From Salinigranum halophilum (GTDB taxonomy: Archaea > Halobacteriota > Halobacteria > Halobacteriales > Haloferacaceae): 64,000 bases of DNA. A program made the position numbers and the translations under genes. Location: contig NZ_SSNL01000005.1 of NCBI RefSeq assembly GCF_007004735.1, forward strand, positions 496,001-560,000, read 5' to 3'. The notes under the pieces are model-generated. The model made no database searches. It was not told the origin of the DNA and was given only the letters and a program-made list of their open reading frames with translations. Shown here in pieces: positions 26,350 to 35,746 of this stretch (positions within the stretch are counted from its first letter, which is position 1; the number at the start of each line of letters is the position of its first letter).

Positions 26350-27545
26350 TGTGCACCCCCGTTCCGCCCGCCCGAATCGACAGCCCGTTCCGCGACAGTA
26401 CCGTACGAAAACACGCATTTTCTACCTAATACCGCACGTTTGTCTACGATTTCGTTCACACCAACCACGTTTAGAAGACTAAATAAAACACTTGTCAATC
26501 ACATATTAAATTTGTGCGTACTCCGAAAGGGAGTATAAGGTTCAATAAGGTGTCCAGTTCGAGGGACACGTCGTGAAGAAATACCGGGTTAAACGAGACA
26601 AGCACGGAAGAACCGATGCAGAGAGGCGACGTTCGTGTCGAGACGACACAGAAACACGTCCGATTCGGTCTAATCGGGACACCGCACTGCAGTGTCGGCC
26701 GACCCCTGTGGAGTCGCAGGCAGTGCCCGACAGCGACGACGGGAGCAGACGGACGCGATTGCTCGGCGACGACACGAACGCGGGACGACGGTGGAAGCAG
26801 TGGAGGTGTGTACCGAACGCGTAAATAAAATAAATTAGATTACTGTACAGCACACTGGAGCGCAGTACTCGGGCTTTCCGGCACTTCAGCGCGTGCTCTT
26901 CCATTTTCTATATCTCAGTATTTCAAGCAGTATTCGAACAGAGTTAGAAGAAATATCACCTATACTTCTTAACTTTAGTATGTTATTACGATTTTTTGTG
27001 AATTGCGTTCGCTTTTAAGAGCCATACGTTCGAATAACCGACGAGCGATTGATGATGAAAAGGTACAATCAGTTCTGTACAACTATCAGCGACGAGCCGA
27101 ACCCGGTCGCTCTGAACGGCGTCTCCGCGACTCCCGACCGTCGGGGTTCATTACACTCGTACTACTGTAATAGCATATCGGGGGCGGTGGGACGCGCCCG
27201 TCGAGCCGCTGGTCAGAACCATATATTTGTTCGGCTCTCCAGAATACGAAACAGTTCGGCGAGAACCTGACCGTTTCGAGCGGTTTCGGAGCGACTCAGA
27301 CGTTCACGCATCGAATGTAGTTCCGGAGAGTCGAACAATTATACATTACACTCTACGTTCGTGGGTGACACAACGGAACAGGGGCCCGACCACGGGCGGA
27401 GCGGTTCCGTGTAACGTAGTGACACACCACACGGATTCGCGCAAATATATAAAAACGTCCCGGGGAACCGAACGATTGCACGTCGAGTCGAACGACGACC
27501 AAGTCGGGCACGAACGTCTTTAGGCGTGGCTGTTCGAGGGGTGAT
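26350..27545. other. 1.2-kb AT-richer intergenic region between urtA and the IclR gene
   Basis: Divergent control region. Several AT-rich blocks lie around 26455-26510, 26820-26840 and 26930-27020. Small open frames here (for example 27049-27270) lack coding character. The strongest TATA-like box is TATATAAAA at 27446-27454, about 95 nt before the IclR gene. No structured RNA was recognised. Confidence 0.5.
27517..27523 (+). promoter_or_regulatory. Probable TATA box of the IclR gene
   Basis: TCTTTAG is centred 26 nt before the ATG, consistent with leaderless transcription. A stronger box, TATATAAAA at 27446, would give a leader of about 70 nt; which is used cannot be told. Confidence 0.4.
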
Positions 27546-28364
27546 ATGACAGAACGCCCGGACGGAACAGCGGGGAAGCAGGTGTTACAGACGACTGCCG
27601 CCTCCCTGCGGCTCGTCGACGACATCCTCGAACTGGGTGGAGCCAGTCTCTCGGAACTCGTCGAGACGACGGGACTGGCGCGAAGCACCGTCCACAGCCA
27701 CCTCACGACGCTGGCCGAGTACGGCTACGTCGTCAACGAGGACAACCGATACCACCTCGGCGCGAAGTTCTGCCACCTCGGCGACTACGTCCGCACGGGG
27801 AAAGAGTACCACCGCATCGCCGAGGAGGTGATCGCCCAACTCGCCGAGGAGTCGACGATGGAGGTCGATTTCGCCATCGAAGAACACGGCCGCGTCGTCT
27901 CGCTGTACGGGAACCTCGACTTCTCGAACATCCCGCGATTCCTCATCGACGGGAGTCCCTTCCACGTCCACACGACCGCCTCCGGGAAGGCCATCATCGC
28001 CCACTACGACGAGGACCGAGTCCGTGCCATCATCGACCGCTGGGGGCTTCCCGCGGCAACCGAGCGCTCCATTACCACCGAGTCGGAACTGTTCGCGGAG
28101 CTCGAACGGGTCCGCGAGCAGGGGTACGCCGAGAATCGAGGGGAGGCCATCGAGGGGTTCTGGGCGATGGGGAAGGCCGTCCGGTCACCTCGCGGGGGCG
28201 TGTACGGCTCGCTGAACCTCAGCGGCCCCGAGTATCTCGTCGACGACGAGGTCCGGGCGACACAGGCTGAACTCCTCACGCGAGCGGTGGAGACGTTCGA
28301 ACACGAGGTCGAACAGCTGTATCAGCCGTCGTCGGGTGACGAGGGCGAGACGGAGCCGGAGTGA
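27546..28364 (+). CDS. IclR family transcription regulator
   Basis: A 272-aa regulator. The N-terminal winged helix (about 15-75) reads LRLVDDILELGG, LSELVETTGLARSTVHSHLTTL and YGYVVNEDNRYHLGAK. The C-terminal IclR effector domain has HTTASGKAIIAHYDEDRV and GYAENRGEAIEGFWAMG. It is placed just before the DABA aminotransferase gene and opposite urtA, so it is the best candidate to control the catabolic island, possibly both sides. The ligand is unknown. Confidence 0.9.
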   Translation: MTERPDGTAGKQVLQTTAASLRLVDDILELGGASLSELVETTGLARSTVHSHLTTLAEYGYVVNEDNRYHLGAKFCHLGDYVRTGKEYHRIAEEVIAQLAEESTMEVDFAIEEHGRVVSLYGNLDFSNIPRFLIDGSPFHVHTTASGKAIIAHYDEDRVRAIIDRWGLPAATERSITTESELFAELERVREQGYAENRGEAIEGFWAMGKAVRSPRGGVYGSLNLSGPEYLVDDEVRATQAELLTRAVETFEHEVEQLYQPSSGDEGETEPE

Positions 28365-28406
28365 GTACGAAATCTGTGTACACCCTCTATGGAAAGCGTG
28401 GACAAA

Positions 28407-28414
28407 TTTTTTAT
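28407..28414 (+). promoter_or_regulatory. Probable TATA box of the DABA aminotransferase gene
   Basis: TTTTTTAT is centred 27-28 nt before the ATG at 28438. It supports that ATG over the GTG four codons upstream. Confidence 0.6.
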
Positions 28415-28437
28415 GACTGTTTTTCGTGCTTCGAAGC

Positions 28438-29859
28438 ATGGTCGCGAGTCCGCCGATCGACGAGTTACACTACGACGACGCACCGAACGTGGACGCGGTC
28501 CCCGGTCCGAACTCGCGCGAACTGCTCCAGCGCCAGCGTGAGATCGACAGCAGTGCCGTCGCCTACCCCGAGGACATCCCCGTCGCCTTCGAGGAGGGCA
28601 AGGGCGCGACCGTCCGCGACGCGGACGGCAACACGTTCATCGACATGTTCGCGGGTATCGGCGTGTTGAACGTCGGGCACGCGAACCCCTACGTGATGGA
28701 GGCCGTCCACGAGCAGGCGGACAAGCTCATCCACACGGTGGACTTCCCCACCGAGGCACGACTCGAACTCATCGAGAAGCTCAACGAGATCGCCCCGCCG
28801 GGGCTCCGAGACCAGAACCGCGTCGTCTTCGGCGGTCCGACCGGGAGCGACGCGGTCGAAGCGGCGATCAAGCTCGCGAAGTACAACACCGGCGGCGACG
28901 GCCTCATCGCGTTCCGCGGCGCGTACCACGGCGCGACGAGCGGCGCGATGAGCCTCACCGGCAACAAGGATTTCAAGAGTGACTACACCCCGCTGCTCTC
29001 GGACGTCGTCCACGCCAAGTACCCGACGCCGGCGACAGACCCCGACGGGGACGCGGCGGCGCTGTGTCCGCGCGGCGCAGGCGAGTGTTGTCAGTCGTTC
29101 TCCTGTGCGCGAGCGCTCCGCGAGGTGAAAGAGATCCTCGAAGACCCCTACAGCGGCCTGGCGAACCCCGCGGGCATCTTCGTCGAGCCCATCCAGGGAG
29201 AAGGCGGCGTCATCGTCCCCCCGGAGGGATTCCTCCAGGGCCTCCGCGACCTCGCCGACGCCAACGACATCCCGTTGATGTTCGACGAGATTCAGAGCGG
29301 CTTCGGTCGGTCGGGACAGTGGTGGGCCTCCGAGTGGTACGACGTCACCCCGGACATCATGACGACGGCCAAGGCGCTCGGCGGCACCGGCCTCCCGCTC
29401 TCGGCCACCATCTACCACGAGGACCTCGACACGTGGGACTCGGGCGGCCACGCGGGCACCTACCGCGGGCACGTCGTCGCGATGCGTGCGGGGTCGCGCG
29501 CCATCGAGTACATCCAGGAGCACGACCTGCTCGCACACGCCCGCGACCTCGGCGAGTACATCCGCGGCCGACTCTCACAGGTCGCCGCGGGGAATCCCCG
29601 TATCCTCGACGTGCGCGGGAAGGGGCTGTTCGTCGGCTGTGAGTTCGTCGACGCCGACGGCGACCCCGACGGCGACGCCGCCGAGGCGCTGCAAGAGTAC
29701 TGCTTCGAGCGCGGCGTCCTCGTCTGGAAGGCGGGGCGGCACGGCAACGTCCTGCGCCTACTCCCGCCGCTCGTCCTCACCGACGCGCTCGCCGAGACGG
29801 CGCTGGACGTCATCGTCGAGGGCATCGAGACCGTGACGGCCGAGGCACAGCACGCCTGA
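28438..29859 (+). CDS. doeD: Class III aminotransferase, probable 2,4-diaminobutyrate transaminase (DoeD-like)
   Basis: A 473-aa PLP-dependent class III aminotransferase. The block [18 protein letters not shown], then [18 protein letters not shown], is typical of 2,4-diaminobutyrate aminotransferases (Dat, EctB, DoeD). The PLP lysine is in [14 protein letters not shown] and the cofactor Asp in [14 protein letters not shown] Cys-rich insert, [14 protein letters not shown], lies near residue 210. In the ectoine degradation pathway DoeD converts DABA with 2-oxoglutarate to aspartate 4-semialdehyde and glutamate. No ectA or ectC is present, so degradation rather than synthesis is inferred. The Rid protein follows after 10 nt. 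It could instead be a GABA-type enzyme. Confidence 0.75.
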   Translation: MVASPPIDELHYDDAPNVDAVPGPNSRELLQRQREIDSSAVAYPEDIPVAFEEGKGATVRDADGNTFIDMFAGIGVLNVGHANPYVMEAVHEQADKLIHTVDFPTEARLELIEKLNEIAPPGLRDQNRVVFGGPTGSDAVEAAIKLAKYNTGGDGLIAFRGAYHGATSGAMSLTGNKDFKSDYTPLLSDVVHAKYPTPATDPDGDAAALCPRGAGECCQSFSCARALREVKEILEDPYSGLANPAGIFVEPIQGEGGVIVPPEGFLQGLRDLADANDIPLMFDEIQSGFGRSGQWWASEWYDVTPDIMTTAKALGGTGLPLSATIYHEDLDTWDSGGHAGTYRGHVVAMRAGSRAIEYIQEHDLLAHARDLGEYIRGRLSQVAAGNPRILDVRGKGLFVGCEFVDADGDPDGDAAEALQEYCFERGVLVWKAGRHGNVLRLLPPLVLTDALAETALDVIVEGIETVTAEAQHA

Positions 29860-29869
29860 GCACGAGCGC

Positions 29870-30256
29870 ATGTCGAGAGAGCGAATCATCACCGACGACG
29901 CGCCGCGGACCGACAATCCCTACGCACAGGGTGTGCGCGCCGGCGACACGCTGTACGTCTCGGGGTACGGCCCGGTCGACCCCGACAGTGGGGCGGAAGT
30001 CGAGGGTGACGTCGAAACACAGACCGAACGGGTCCTCGACAACCTCGCCGCCGTCGTCAGGGAGGCGGGCGGCGAGGGTCTGGCCGACCTCGTGAAGGTG
30101 ACCGTCTACCTCACCGACCTCGACGACTACGAGCGGGTCAACGAGGCCTACGGCGCTCGGTTCGACGGCGACCCGCCCGCACGGGTCTGCGTCGAGGTGT
30201 CACGCCTGCCGGGCGACGTCCGCGTGGAGATGGACGCCGTCGCGTATCTGGGCTGA
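29870..30256 (+). CDS. RidA/YjgF family reactive-imine deaminase
   Basis: A 128-aa Rid protein: AGDTLYVSGYGPVDPDSG, NLAAVVREAGG, LVKVTVYLTDLDDYERVNEAY and the catalytic Arg in PARVCVEVSRLPGD. These enzymes hydrolyse enamine/imine products of PLP enzymes such as threonine dehydratase. It is in an operon with the DABA aminotransferase, and a threonine dehydratase-like gene is nearby, so it probably clears imines from this pathway. Confidence 0.87.
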   Translation: MSRERIITDDAPRTDNPYAQGVRAGDTLYVSGYGPVDPDSGAEVEGDVETQTERVLDNLAAVVREAGGEGLADLVKVTVYLTDLDDYERVNEAYGARFDGDPPARVCVEVSRLPGDVRVEMDAVAYLG

Positions 30257-30296
30257 AGGAGAGCGGTTCGAGCGGGCGATCTGGGGGGAGAGGGGG

Positions 30297-30998
30297 TCAG
30301 TCGTTCAGTTCTTCGACCCGGCGGTCGCGGCGGTCGGCCGCGGCGTCGACGGCTTCGATGAACGCGGTCATCTGGGCTTTCATCTCCGAACGGACGGCGG
30401 TCGCGTCGAAGTCGTCCGATTCACCGAGGAGGCGGACGAACGCGCGGAGTTCCTCGTCGGTGAGGTCGTCGAACGCGCCCGCGTCCAGTTTGTCGACGAC
30501 GGCGTCGACGTCGATCTGACCGACAGGGTCGACGTTGAACTCGACGTTCACCATCCGGTACTCCGAATCGGCCAGTTCCTGTTCGGCCTTGTTGACGCCC
30601 TTCGCGAGCATGTGTTTGAACGGGGTGTGATACCCCATCGTCCCCAGGTGGAGGAAGGCGAGCATGTCCGTGATACCGCGCGTGTACGCCTCGCGGTTCT
30701 CGTCGTCGGGGTTGAACACCGTCTCGCGGTCGCGGTCTTCGAGGTGTTCGAAGAGGATGGTGAAGTCGAGGATGGCGTTGCGGAGGCGGCGGCGGATTCG
30801 GTTCCGCTTCTGCTTCTTCGAGTGCTCGGTGTAGTCGGTCTTCCGCCCGAGGAGGAACTCGCGGTCGCTCGGGGTGAGGATGCCACGTTCACGGTCGGCC
30901 GAGAACGCGAGCTCGGTCGACTGGTGCGCCTCGGTTCCCCCGTCTACCGGGGGGGTCGAGTCGGCGTCCGTGTCCGCGTCGGCGTCGGGGTTCGTCAT
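30297..30998 (-). CDS. Conserved haloarchaeal hypothetical protein
   Basis: A 233-aa acidic protein. The N-terminal 35 residues are low complexity (alternating Asp/Ala). The conserved part starts RGILTPSDREFLLGRKTDY, with a basic helix KQKRNRIRRRLRNAI and ILDFTILFEHLEDRDRETVF. I recall similar haloarchaeal proteins of unknown role. There is no membrane segment or catalytic motif. It is convergent with the rid gene. Confidence 0.75.
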   Translation of the reverse strand: MTNPDADADTDADSTPPVDGGTEAHQSTELAFSADRERGILTPSDREFLLGRKTDYTEHSKKQKRNRIRRRLRNAILDFTILFEHLEDRDRETVFNPDDENREAYTRGITDMLAFLHLGTMGYHTPFKHMLAKGVNKAEQELADSEYRMVNVEFNVDPVGQIDVDAVVDKLDAGAFDDLTDEELRAFVRLLGESDDFDATAVRSEMKAQMTAFIEAVDAAADRRDRRVEELND

Positions 30999-31371
30999 AC
31001 ACGGTTTTCGTTGACTTCCGCGGTTAAGCGTTGTGTCGTGTCACGGGGGTACCGTGGGGCGAGGAGCCCATCTGACGACGCGAACGCGACTGCGAAAACT
31101 GTATACAGACACGAAAAGAGGACGTTCACGGACCGAAGTGACCGCGGCACAGACAGGTGGACAGTTCGACCCGTGAGAGGTACACGGAAACCGTACCCGC
31201 CGGAACCGATTACCACAACGTTTATCTATCACATTGACAATTGTGGTCACGGGCGACACTCGATACCATGGTAGCTAAGGGCAGACTCATGCCAGCACCC
31301 AAGCGCACTCAGCGACACGACCGTGGGGTACAGTACGACCAGCAACGACGCGTCCGTGGAGGTGGCCGGCG
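30999..31371. other. Intergenic region before the BCCT transporter gene
   Basis: Promoter-type sequence: TTTATCTA at 31221-31228, then a short palindromic GACAATTGTGGTC-like site. The next 110 bp to the transporter start include a 35-codon open frame (31268-31375). The UTR would be unusually long for a haloarchaeal gene if this box is used. Confidence 0.45.
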
Positions 31372-31375
31372 GTGA
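31268..31375 (+). CDS. Possible 35-aa basic leader peptide overlapping the transporter start
   Basis: An ATG at 31268 opens a 35-codon frame rich in Arg, Gln and Gly whose TGA overlaps the transporter's GTG as GTGA. The overlap is the usual sign of translational coupling, but the codon choice is poor in G/C at third positions and the peptide is very basic for a haloarchaeon. Possibly chance. Confidence 0.2.
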   Translation: MVAKGRLMPAPKRTQRHDRGVQYDQQRRVRGGGRR

Positions 31376-32988
31376 GCACCTCCGACGGGGCGGTGGGCGA
31401 GTTCCTCGACGAAATCGAACCGACCATCTTCGCGTTCGGGGCCGGCATCACCCTGTTGTTCGTCGCCGCCTTCGCGGTGAGCCCCGATGCGGCCTACAGC
31501 GTCGTCAACGGGATACAGGGGTGGATTCTCGGGCAGTTCAACTGGTTCTTCCTCATCGTCATGCTGGGGTTCGTGCTCTTCCTCGGCTTTCTCATCTTCG
31601 GGCCGTGGGGGAAACTCACGATGGGCGACGAAGACCCGGAGTACAGCTTCTTCTCGTACTTCGCGATGATGTACTCGGCCGGCCTCGCGGCCGGAATCGT
31701 CTTCTGGGGCCCGGCCGAGGCGCTCTTTCACTACTCGACGGTCCCACCGATATACGACGTCGCGGCCGAGTCCGCGGCGGCGATGCCCATCGCCGTGCAG
31801 TACTCCATCTTCCACTGGAGTCTCACCCAGTGGTCGTGTTTCACCGTGATGGGTCTCGGTATCGGGTACTTCGTGTACAACTACGACGCGCCGCTCCGCG
31901 TCTCGGCGGTGTTGACGCCCGTCCTCGGCGCTGACAACGTCGACGGCGCGCTCGGCAAACTCGTCGACATCCTCGCCGTGTTCGCGACCCTGGGCGGGGT
32001 CGCCACCTCGCTCGGCTTCATCGGGAGCCAGTTCATCACCGGCCTCAACTTCCAGTGGGGCATCCAGCTCGGTGACCTGGGGACCATCCTCGTTATCACC
32101 GGGATGACGGTCATCTTCACCGTCTCGCTGGTGCTCGGCGTCGACAAGGGGATCCGGCGGCTGTCGAACTTCAACATGGTCGTCTTCCTCCTGCTCATGG
32201 CCGCCACCCTCATCTTCGGGCCGACGATCCGTATCCTCGAACTCGGCACGCAGGCGACCGGCCGGTTCGTCGGTGAGTTCTTCCAGACGAGCCTGTTCAC
32301 CGACTTCACGAACGGCGGGTCGTGGTCGAACGCCTGGACCGTCTTCTACTGGCTCTGGCCGCTCGCGTGGTCGCCCTTCGCGGGGCTGTTCATCGCCCGT
32401 ATCTCGCGTGGCCGGAGCGTCCGCGAGGTCGCGTTCGCCGGCATCGGCGCGACGTCGATGGCGACCATCCCGTGGTTCGCCATCGTCGGCGGGTCGGCGG
32501 TCATCATGCAGCACTCGGGCGCGGCGAACATCCTCGGCCCGGTCACCGAGTACAGCGAAGCGGTCTCGGGGTACGTCCTCTTCGGGGCGCTCCCGCTCGT
32601 CGGGACCGTCCTCCTCTTCGCGTTCCTCGTGCTCGTGACGACGTTCTTCGTCACGTCGGCGGACTCGTCGACGCTCGCGGTGTCGATGATGACCACCGGC
32701 GGGAAGGAACACCCCTCCTCGATCAACCGGGTCTTCTGGGCGGTGCTGCAGGGGCTCGTCGCCTCGATTCTCATGGTCGTCGGGGGAGTCAACGCGCTGC
32801 AGTCGGCGGCCATCATCACCGGCGCGCCGTTCGCCCTCGTCTGTCTCGTCGCCATGCTGGGGCTCATCCGGACGTTCCAGAAGGAGACGGGCGGGGCCTT
32901 GCTCCAAGACAAGACGAACGTGTTCGGGCGGCCCAGCGGGAGCGACAGCGCCTCGGGGCGGGTGCAGGTCGCACAGGACGACGACTGA
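31372..32988 (+). CDS. BCCT family compatible-solute transporter
   Basis: A 538-aa, 12-segment betaine/carnitine/choline-type transporter. Family marks: SYFAMMYSAGLAAGIVFWG, the segment YWLWPLAWSPFAGLFIARIS and RGRSVREV. The usual WWISWSP of the substrate-binding box is WPLAWSP here, so one of the aromatic cage tryptophans is missing and the ligand may not be glycine betaine. The gene lies inside the putative ectoine-degradation island, so ectoine uptake is a reasonable guess. The start is a GTG; another GTG in a different frame lies upstream. Confidence 0.85.
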   Translation: MSTSDGAVGEFLDEIEPTIFAFGAGITLLFVAAFAVSPDAAYSVVNGIQGWILGQFNWFFLIVMLGFVLFLGFLIFGPWGKLTMGDEDPEYSFFSYFAMMYSAGLAAGIVFWGPAEALFHYSTVPPIYDVAAESAAAMPIAVQYSIFHWSLTQWSCFTVMGLGIGYFVYNYDAPLRVSAVLTPVLGADNVDGALGKLVDILAVFATLGGVATSLGFIGSQFITGLNFQWGIQLGDLGTILVITGMTVIFTVSLVLGVDKGIRRLSNFNMVVFLLLMAATLIFGPTIRILELGTQATGRFVGEFFQTSLFTDFTNGGSWSNAWTVFYWLWPLAWSPFAGLFIARISRGRSVREVAFAGIGATSMATIPWFAIVGGSAVIMQHSGAANILGPVTEYSEAVSGYVLFGALPLVGTVLLFAFLVLVTTFFVTSADSSTLAVSMMTTGGKEHPSSINRVFWAVLQGLVASILMVVGGVNALQSAAIITGAPFALVCLVAMLGLIRTFQKETGGALLQDKTNVFGRPSGSDSASGRVQVAQDDD

Positions 32989-33074
32989 CCGCTCGTCGGC
33001 TCGTCTCCGCGCCGCGTCCGCGTCGCCCCTCGTCTCCGCCACCTGACCGCGCCACCGCGGCCAGGTGTACCAAG

Positions 33075-33082
33075 TTTTAATT
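33075..33082 (+). promoter_or_regulatory. Probable TATA box of the second class III aminotransferase
   Basis: TTTTAATT is centred 27-28 nt before the ATG at 33106, the leaderless spacing. Confidence 0.6.
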
Positions 33083-33105
33083 GACACCGGCTACACTTAC
33101 TGTGT

Positions 33106-34464
33106 ATGGACAGGGACACCGCAGAGCCCCAAGTGGAGTCGCTGCCCGGCCCCAACGCGCAGCGGTGGATCGACTTCCACTCGAAGCGCGCGGCACCCAG
33201 CGAGTACTCCCACGACTTCGTCTGGGACATCACCGCCGAGGCAGACGGTCCGTTCGTCACCGACGTCGACGGGAACGTCCTCCTCGACTTCACCTGCCAC
33301 ATCGGTGCCGCCCCACTCGGCTACGACAACGAGAAGGTACTCTCGAAGCTCCGTGAGTTCGACCTCGTCGAGCCGATGAAGATCGCCGGTCAGGACCTCT
33401 ACTTCGGTGCCGGTCCCGACCCCGAGACGACGGCGTTCCCGGGGTCGAGCCACCTGATGGACCGACTCGTCGACGTCTCGAGCGAGTACGGGATGGACAC
33501 GGTGTTCCTCTCGAACTCCGGCGCGGAGGCCGTCGAGAACGCGATGAAGATCACCCACGACCACAAGCCCACGGCGCAGTACGGCGTCGCCTTCGCCGGG
33601 AGCTTCCACGGTCGAACGCTGGGGACGCTGTCGCTCACGAAGTCGAAGGACGTCTACACCCGCCACTACCCGCAAGTCGCCGGCGTGGAGACGGTGCCGT
33701 TCTGCGACGACCGCGGCTGCACCCCCGACACCTGTGACTGTGGCTTTTTCACCGACGCGGGGTCGCGGTTCCGGAACAGCCTCGCTCCCGAGGGGGGGCA
33801 CATCGACCCCGGCGAGGTCGCCTTCGCCATCCTCGAGCCCATCCAGGGCGTCGGCGGGTATCGCTTCCCGAGCCAGGAGTTCATGGCCGAGGTCGGCGAC
33901 GTCTGTGACACCTACGACATCCCCCTCGTCGTCGACGAGATCCAGTCGGGCGTCGGCCGGACGGGGCGGATGTGGGCGTCGGAGCACTACGCCGTCGACC
34001 CGGACGTCATCTGCGCGGCGAAAGGGCTGCGCGTCGGCGCGACGGTGTCCCGCTCGGAGCTCTTCCCGGACCAGAAGAACCGCCTGGGGTCGACGTTCGG
34101 CGGTGGCGACATCCTCGCGTCGATGTACGGAGCGTTCACCCTCGAAGCGATCGAGGAACACGACCTGCTCGACAACGCCACCAGTCGAGGCGAGGCGGCG
34201 AAAGAACGCCTCCGCGACGGTGCGCCCGACCACGTCGAGGACGTCCGCGGGAAGGGGCTCATGCTCGCCGTCGAGTTCGACACGGCCGAACGGCGGGACG
34301 CAGTGGTGAAAGCCGCGCTCGAACGCGGGATGCTCACCCTCGGCTGCGGCAAGAAGACCATCCGCCTGCTACCGCCGCTGGACGTCACCGAACGCGAGGT
34401 CGAACTGGGGACCGAACTCTTCTGCGAGGCGATGCAGGCCGTCGCCTCGACCGCGACAGCCTGA
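33106..34464 (+). CDS. Class III aminotransferase, GABA/omega-amino acid type
   Basis: A 452-aa PLP enzyme. TVFLSNSGAEAVENAMKI and FAGSFHGRTLGTLSLT are the cofactor-binding blocks, VVDEIQSGVGRTG has the cofactor Asp, and AAKGLRVGATVS holds the PLP lysine. It resembles 4-aminobutyrate and archaeal lysine/ornithine-type aminotransferases rather than DABA enzymes. A Cys cluster (CDDRGCTPDTCDCG) near residue 205 is notable. It converges on the threonine dehydratase-like gene. The substrate is not clear. Confidence 0.82.
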   Translation: MDRDTAEPQVESLPGPNAQRWIDFHSKRAAPSEYSHDFVWDITAEADGPFVTDVDGNVLLDFTCHIGAAPLGYDNEKVLSKLREFDLVEPMKIAGQDLYFGAGPDPETTAFPGSSHLMDRLVDVSSEYGMDTVFLSNSGAEAVENAMKITHDHKPTAQYGVAFAGSFHGRTLGTLSLTKSKDVYTRHYPQVAGVETVPFCDDRGCTPDTCDCGFFTDAGSRFRNSLAPEGGHIDPGEVAFAILEPIQGVGGYRFPSQEFMAEVGDVCDTYDIPLVVDEIQSGVGRTGRMWASEHYAVDPDVICAAKGLRVGATVSRSELFPDQKNRLGSTFGGGDILASMYGAFTLEAIEEHDLLDNATSRGEAAKERLRDGAPDHVEDVRGKGLMLAVEFDTAERRDAVVKAALERGMLTLGCGKKTIRLLPPLDVTEREVELGTELFCEAMQAVASTATA

Positions 34465-34474
34465 CCGCGGGGCC

Positions 34475-35746
34475 TCAGCCGTCGAGCGCGGCGTCGAGGC
34501 TGTGCTCGACGACGGAGACCGTCGGGCGCGAATCGAGCGCCGAGAGGACGTCCGCGAGATGTGTCGAACCACTCCCTTCCAGCCCGACGCGGATGGGCGT
34601 CCGGTTCGGGTCGTCGGACGCGGTCGGCCGTGCGCGTTCGAGCACGTCGAGTTCCGCCCCTCGGTCGGCGACCGTCTCGGTGACGTCGGCGACGCTCGTC
34701 GGCCACCCACGCAGGGCGAGGCGCGCCTCGACGTAGCGGTCGAGCGCCATCAGCCCGGTCCGGGTCAACGCGGCGTGCTCGGTGAGGTTCGTGTTGCCCC
34801 CGGAGAGGACGCAGGCGACCCGCTCGTCGGCGACGTCGACCGCACCCGAGACGAGCGCAGCGACGGGCGCGGCACCCGCGGCCTCGACGACGGTCTTCGA
34901 CCGCTCGGCGAGGAGCGTCGTCGCCACCGCGAGGGCCGTGTCGCTCACCGCCACGACGTCGTCGACCCGTTCGCGCATCACCGCGAACGTCCGCTCGAGG
35001 AGTCGCGCGTCCGCGACGCCCTCGGCGACGGTGTCGACCTCGTCGAGCCGGTGGATGCGGTCGCGGTCGAGCGACGGCTTGGCGTGCGCCGCCCCCTCCG
35101 GCTGAACGCCGACGAGTCGGGTCGCCGGATCGTGCGCCTTCAACGCCGTCGCCACACCCGAGACGAGGCCGCCGCCGCCGATGGCGACCAGCACGGTGTC
35201 GGGGTCGAACTGCTCGCGGAGTTCGAGGCCGACGGTCCCCTGCCCGGCGATGACGTCCGCGTCGTCGAACGGGTGGACGAACGTCTTCCCCGCCTCGTCG
35301 GCGATGTCGAGCGCGTGCTCGTACGCCGGCTCGTAGCTCGCCCCCTCGACGACGACCGCTGCGCCGTACCCCCGCGTCGCTTCGATCTTCGCGGCGGGCG
35401 TGACCTCGGGGACGACGATGGTCGCGTCGACGTCGAGGAGCCGTCCGGCGAGTGCGACCCCCTGGGCGTGATTGCCGGCGCTGGCGGCGACGACGCCCCG
35501 GTCGCGTTCGCCCGCGGAGAGCTGTGCCATCGCGTTGTACGCCCCGCGGATCTTGAACGAGCCGGTGCGCTGGGTGTTCTCGAGTTTGAGCCCGACGGCC
35601 GCAGCGCCACTGCGCTCGGCGAACGTGGTTGAGGTGTCGAGCGGCGTGCGGTGGACGACCGGGTCGAGTCGCTCTCGGGCCGCCTCGACGTCCGCGAGCG
35701 TGACGACGTCCGTCGCGGCGGGGACCGACGCCCCGGGACCGTTCAC
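34475..35746 (-). CDS. Threonine dehydratase-like PLP enzyme (IlvA/EutB type)
   Basis: A 423-aa fold type II PLP enzyme. The PLP lysine is in GSFKIRGAYNAM, the phosphate loop in AIGGGGLVSG, and SGGNTN closes the active site. The C-terminal 90 residues could be an ACT regulatory domain (TPIRVGLEGSGSTHLADVLSAL). The ATG overlaps the M20 gene's stop by 4 nt, so the two are co-translated. In bacterial ectoine/hydroxyectoine gene sets a threonine dehydratase-like EutB is often present. That gives a rationale for its position, although ordinary threonine or serine deamination is equally possible. Confidence 0.85.
   Translation of the reverse strand: MNGPGASVPAATDVVTLADVEAARERLDPVVHRTPLDTSTTFAERSGAAAVGLKLENTQRTGSFKIRGAYNAMAQLSAGERDRGVVAASAGNHAQGVALAGRLLDVDATIVVPEVTPAAKIEATRGYGAAVVVEGASYEPAYEHALDIADEAGKTFVHPFDDADVIAGQGTVGLELREQFDPDTVLVAIGGGGLVSGVATALKAHDPATRLVGVQPEGAAHAKPSLDRDRIHRLDEVDTVAEGVADARLLERTFAVMRERVDDVVAVSDTALAVATTLLAERSKTVVEAAGAAPVAALVSGAVDVADERVACVLSGGNTNLTEHAALTRTGLMALDRYVEARLALRGWPTSVADVTETVADRGAELDVLERARPTASDDPNRTPIRVGLEGSGSTHLADVLSALDSRPTVSVVEHSLDAALDG

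Noticed and set aside
26542-26904. 120-codon minus-strand frame in the urtA-IclR gap
   Set aside because: Cys/Ser/Arg-rich and not acidic, no promoter or family resemblance; not coding-like for a haloarchaeon.
27049-27270. 73-codon plus-strand frame after an AT-rich block
   Set aside because: A possible promoter is upstream, but composition and low GC at third positions do not look coding.
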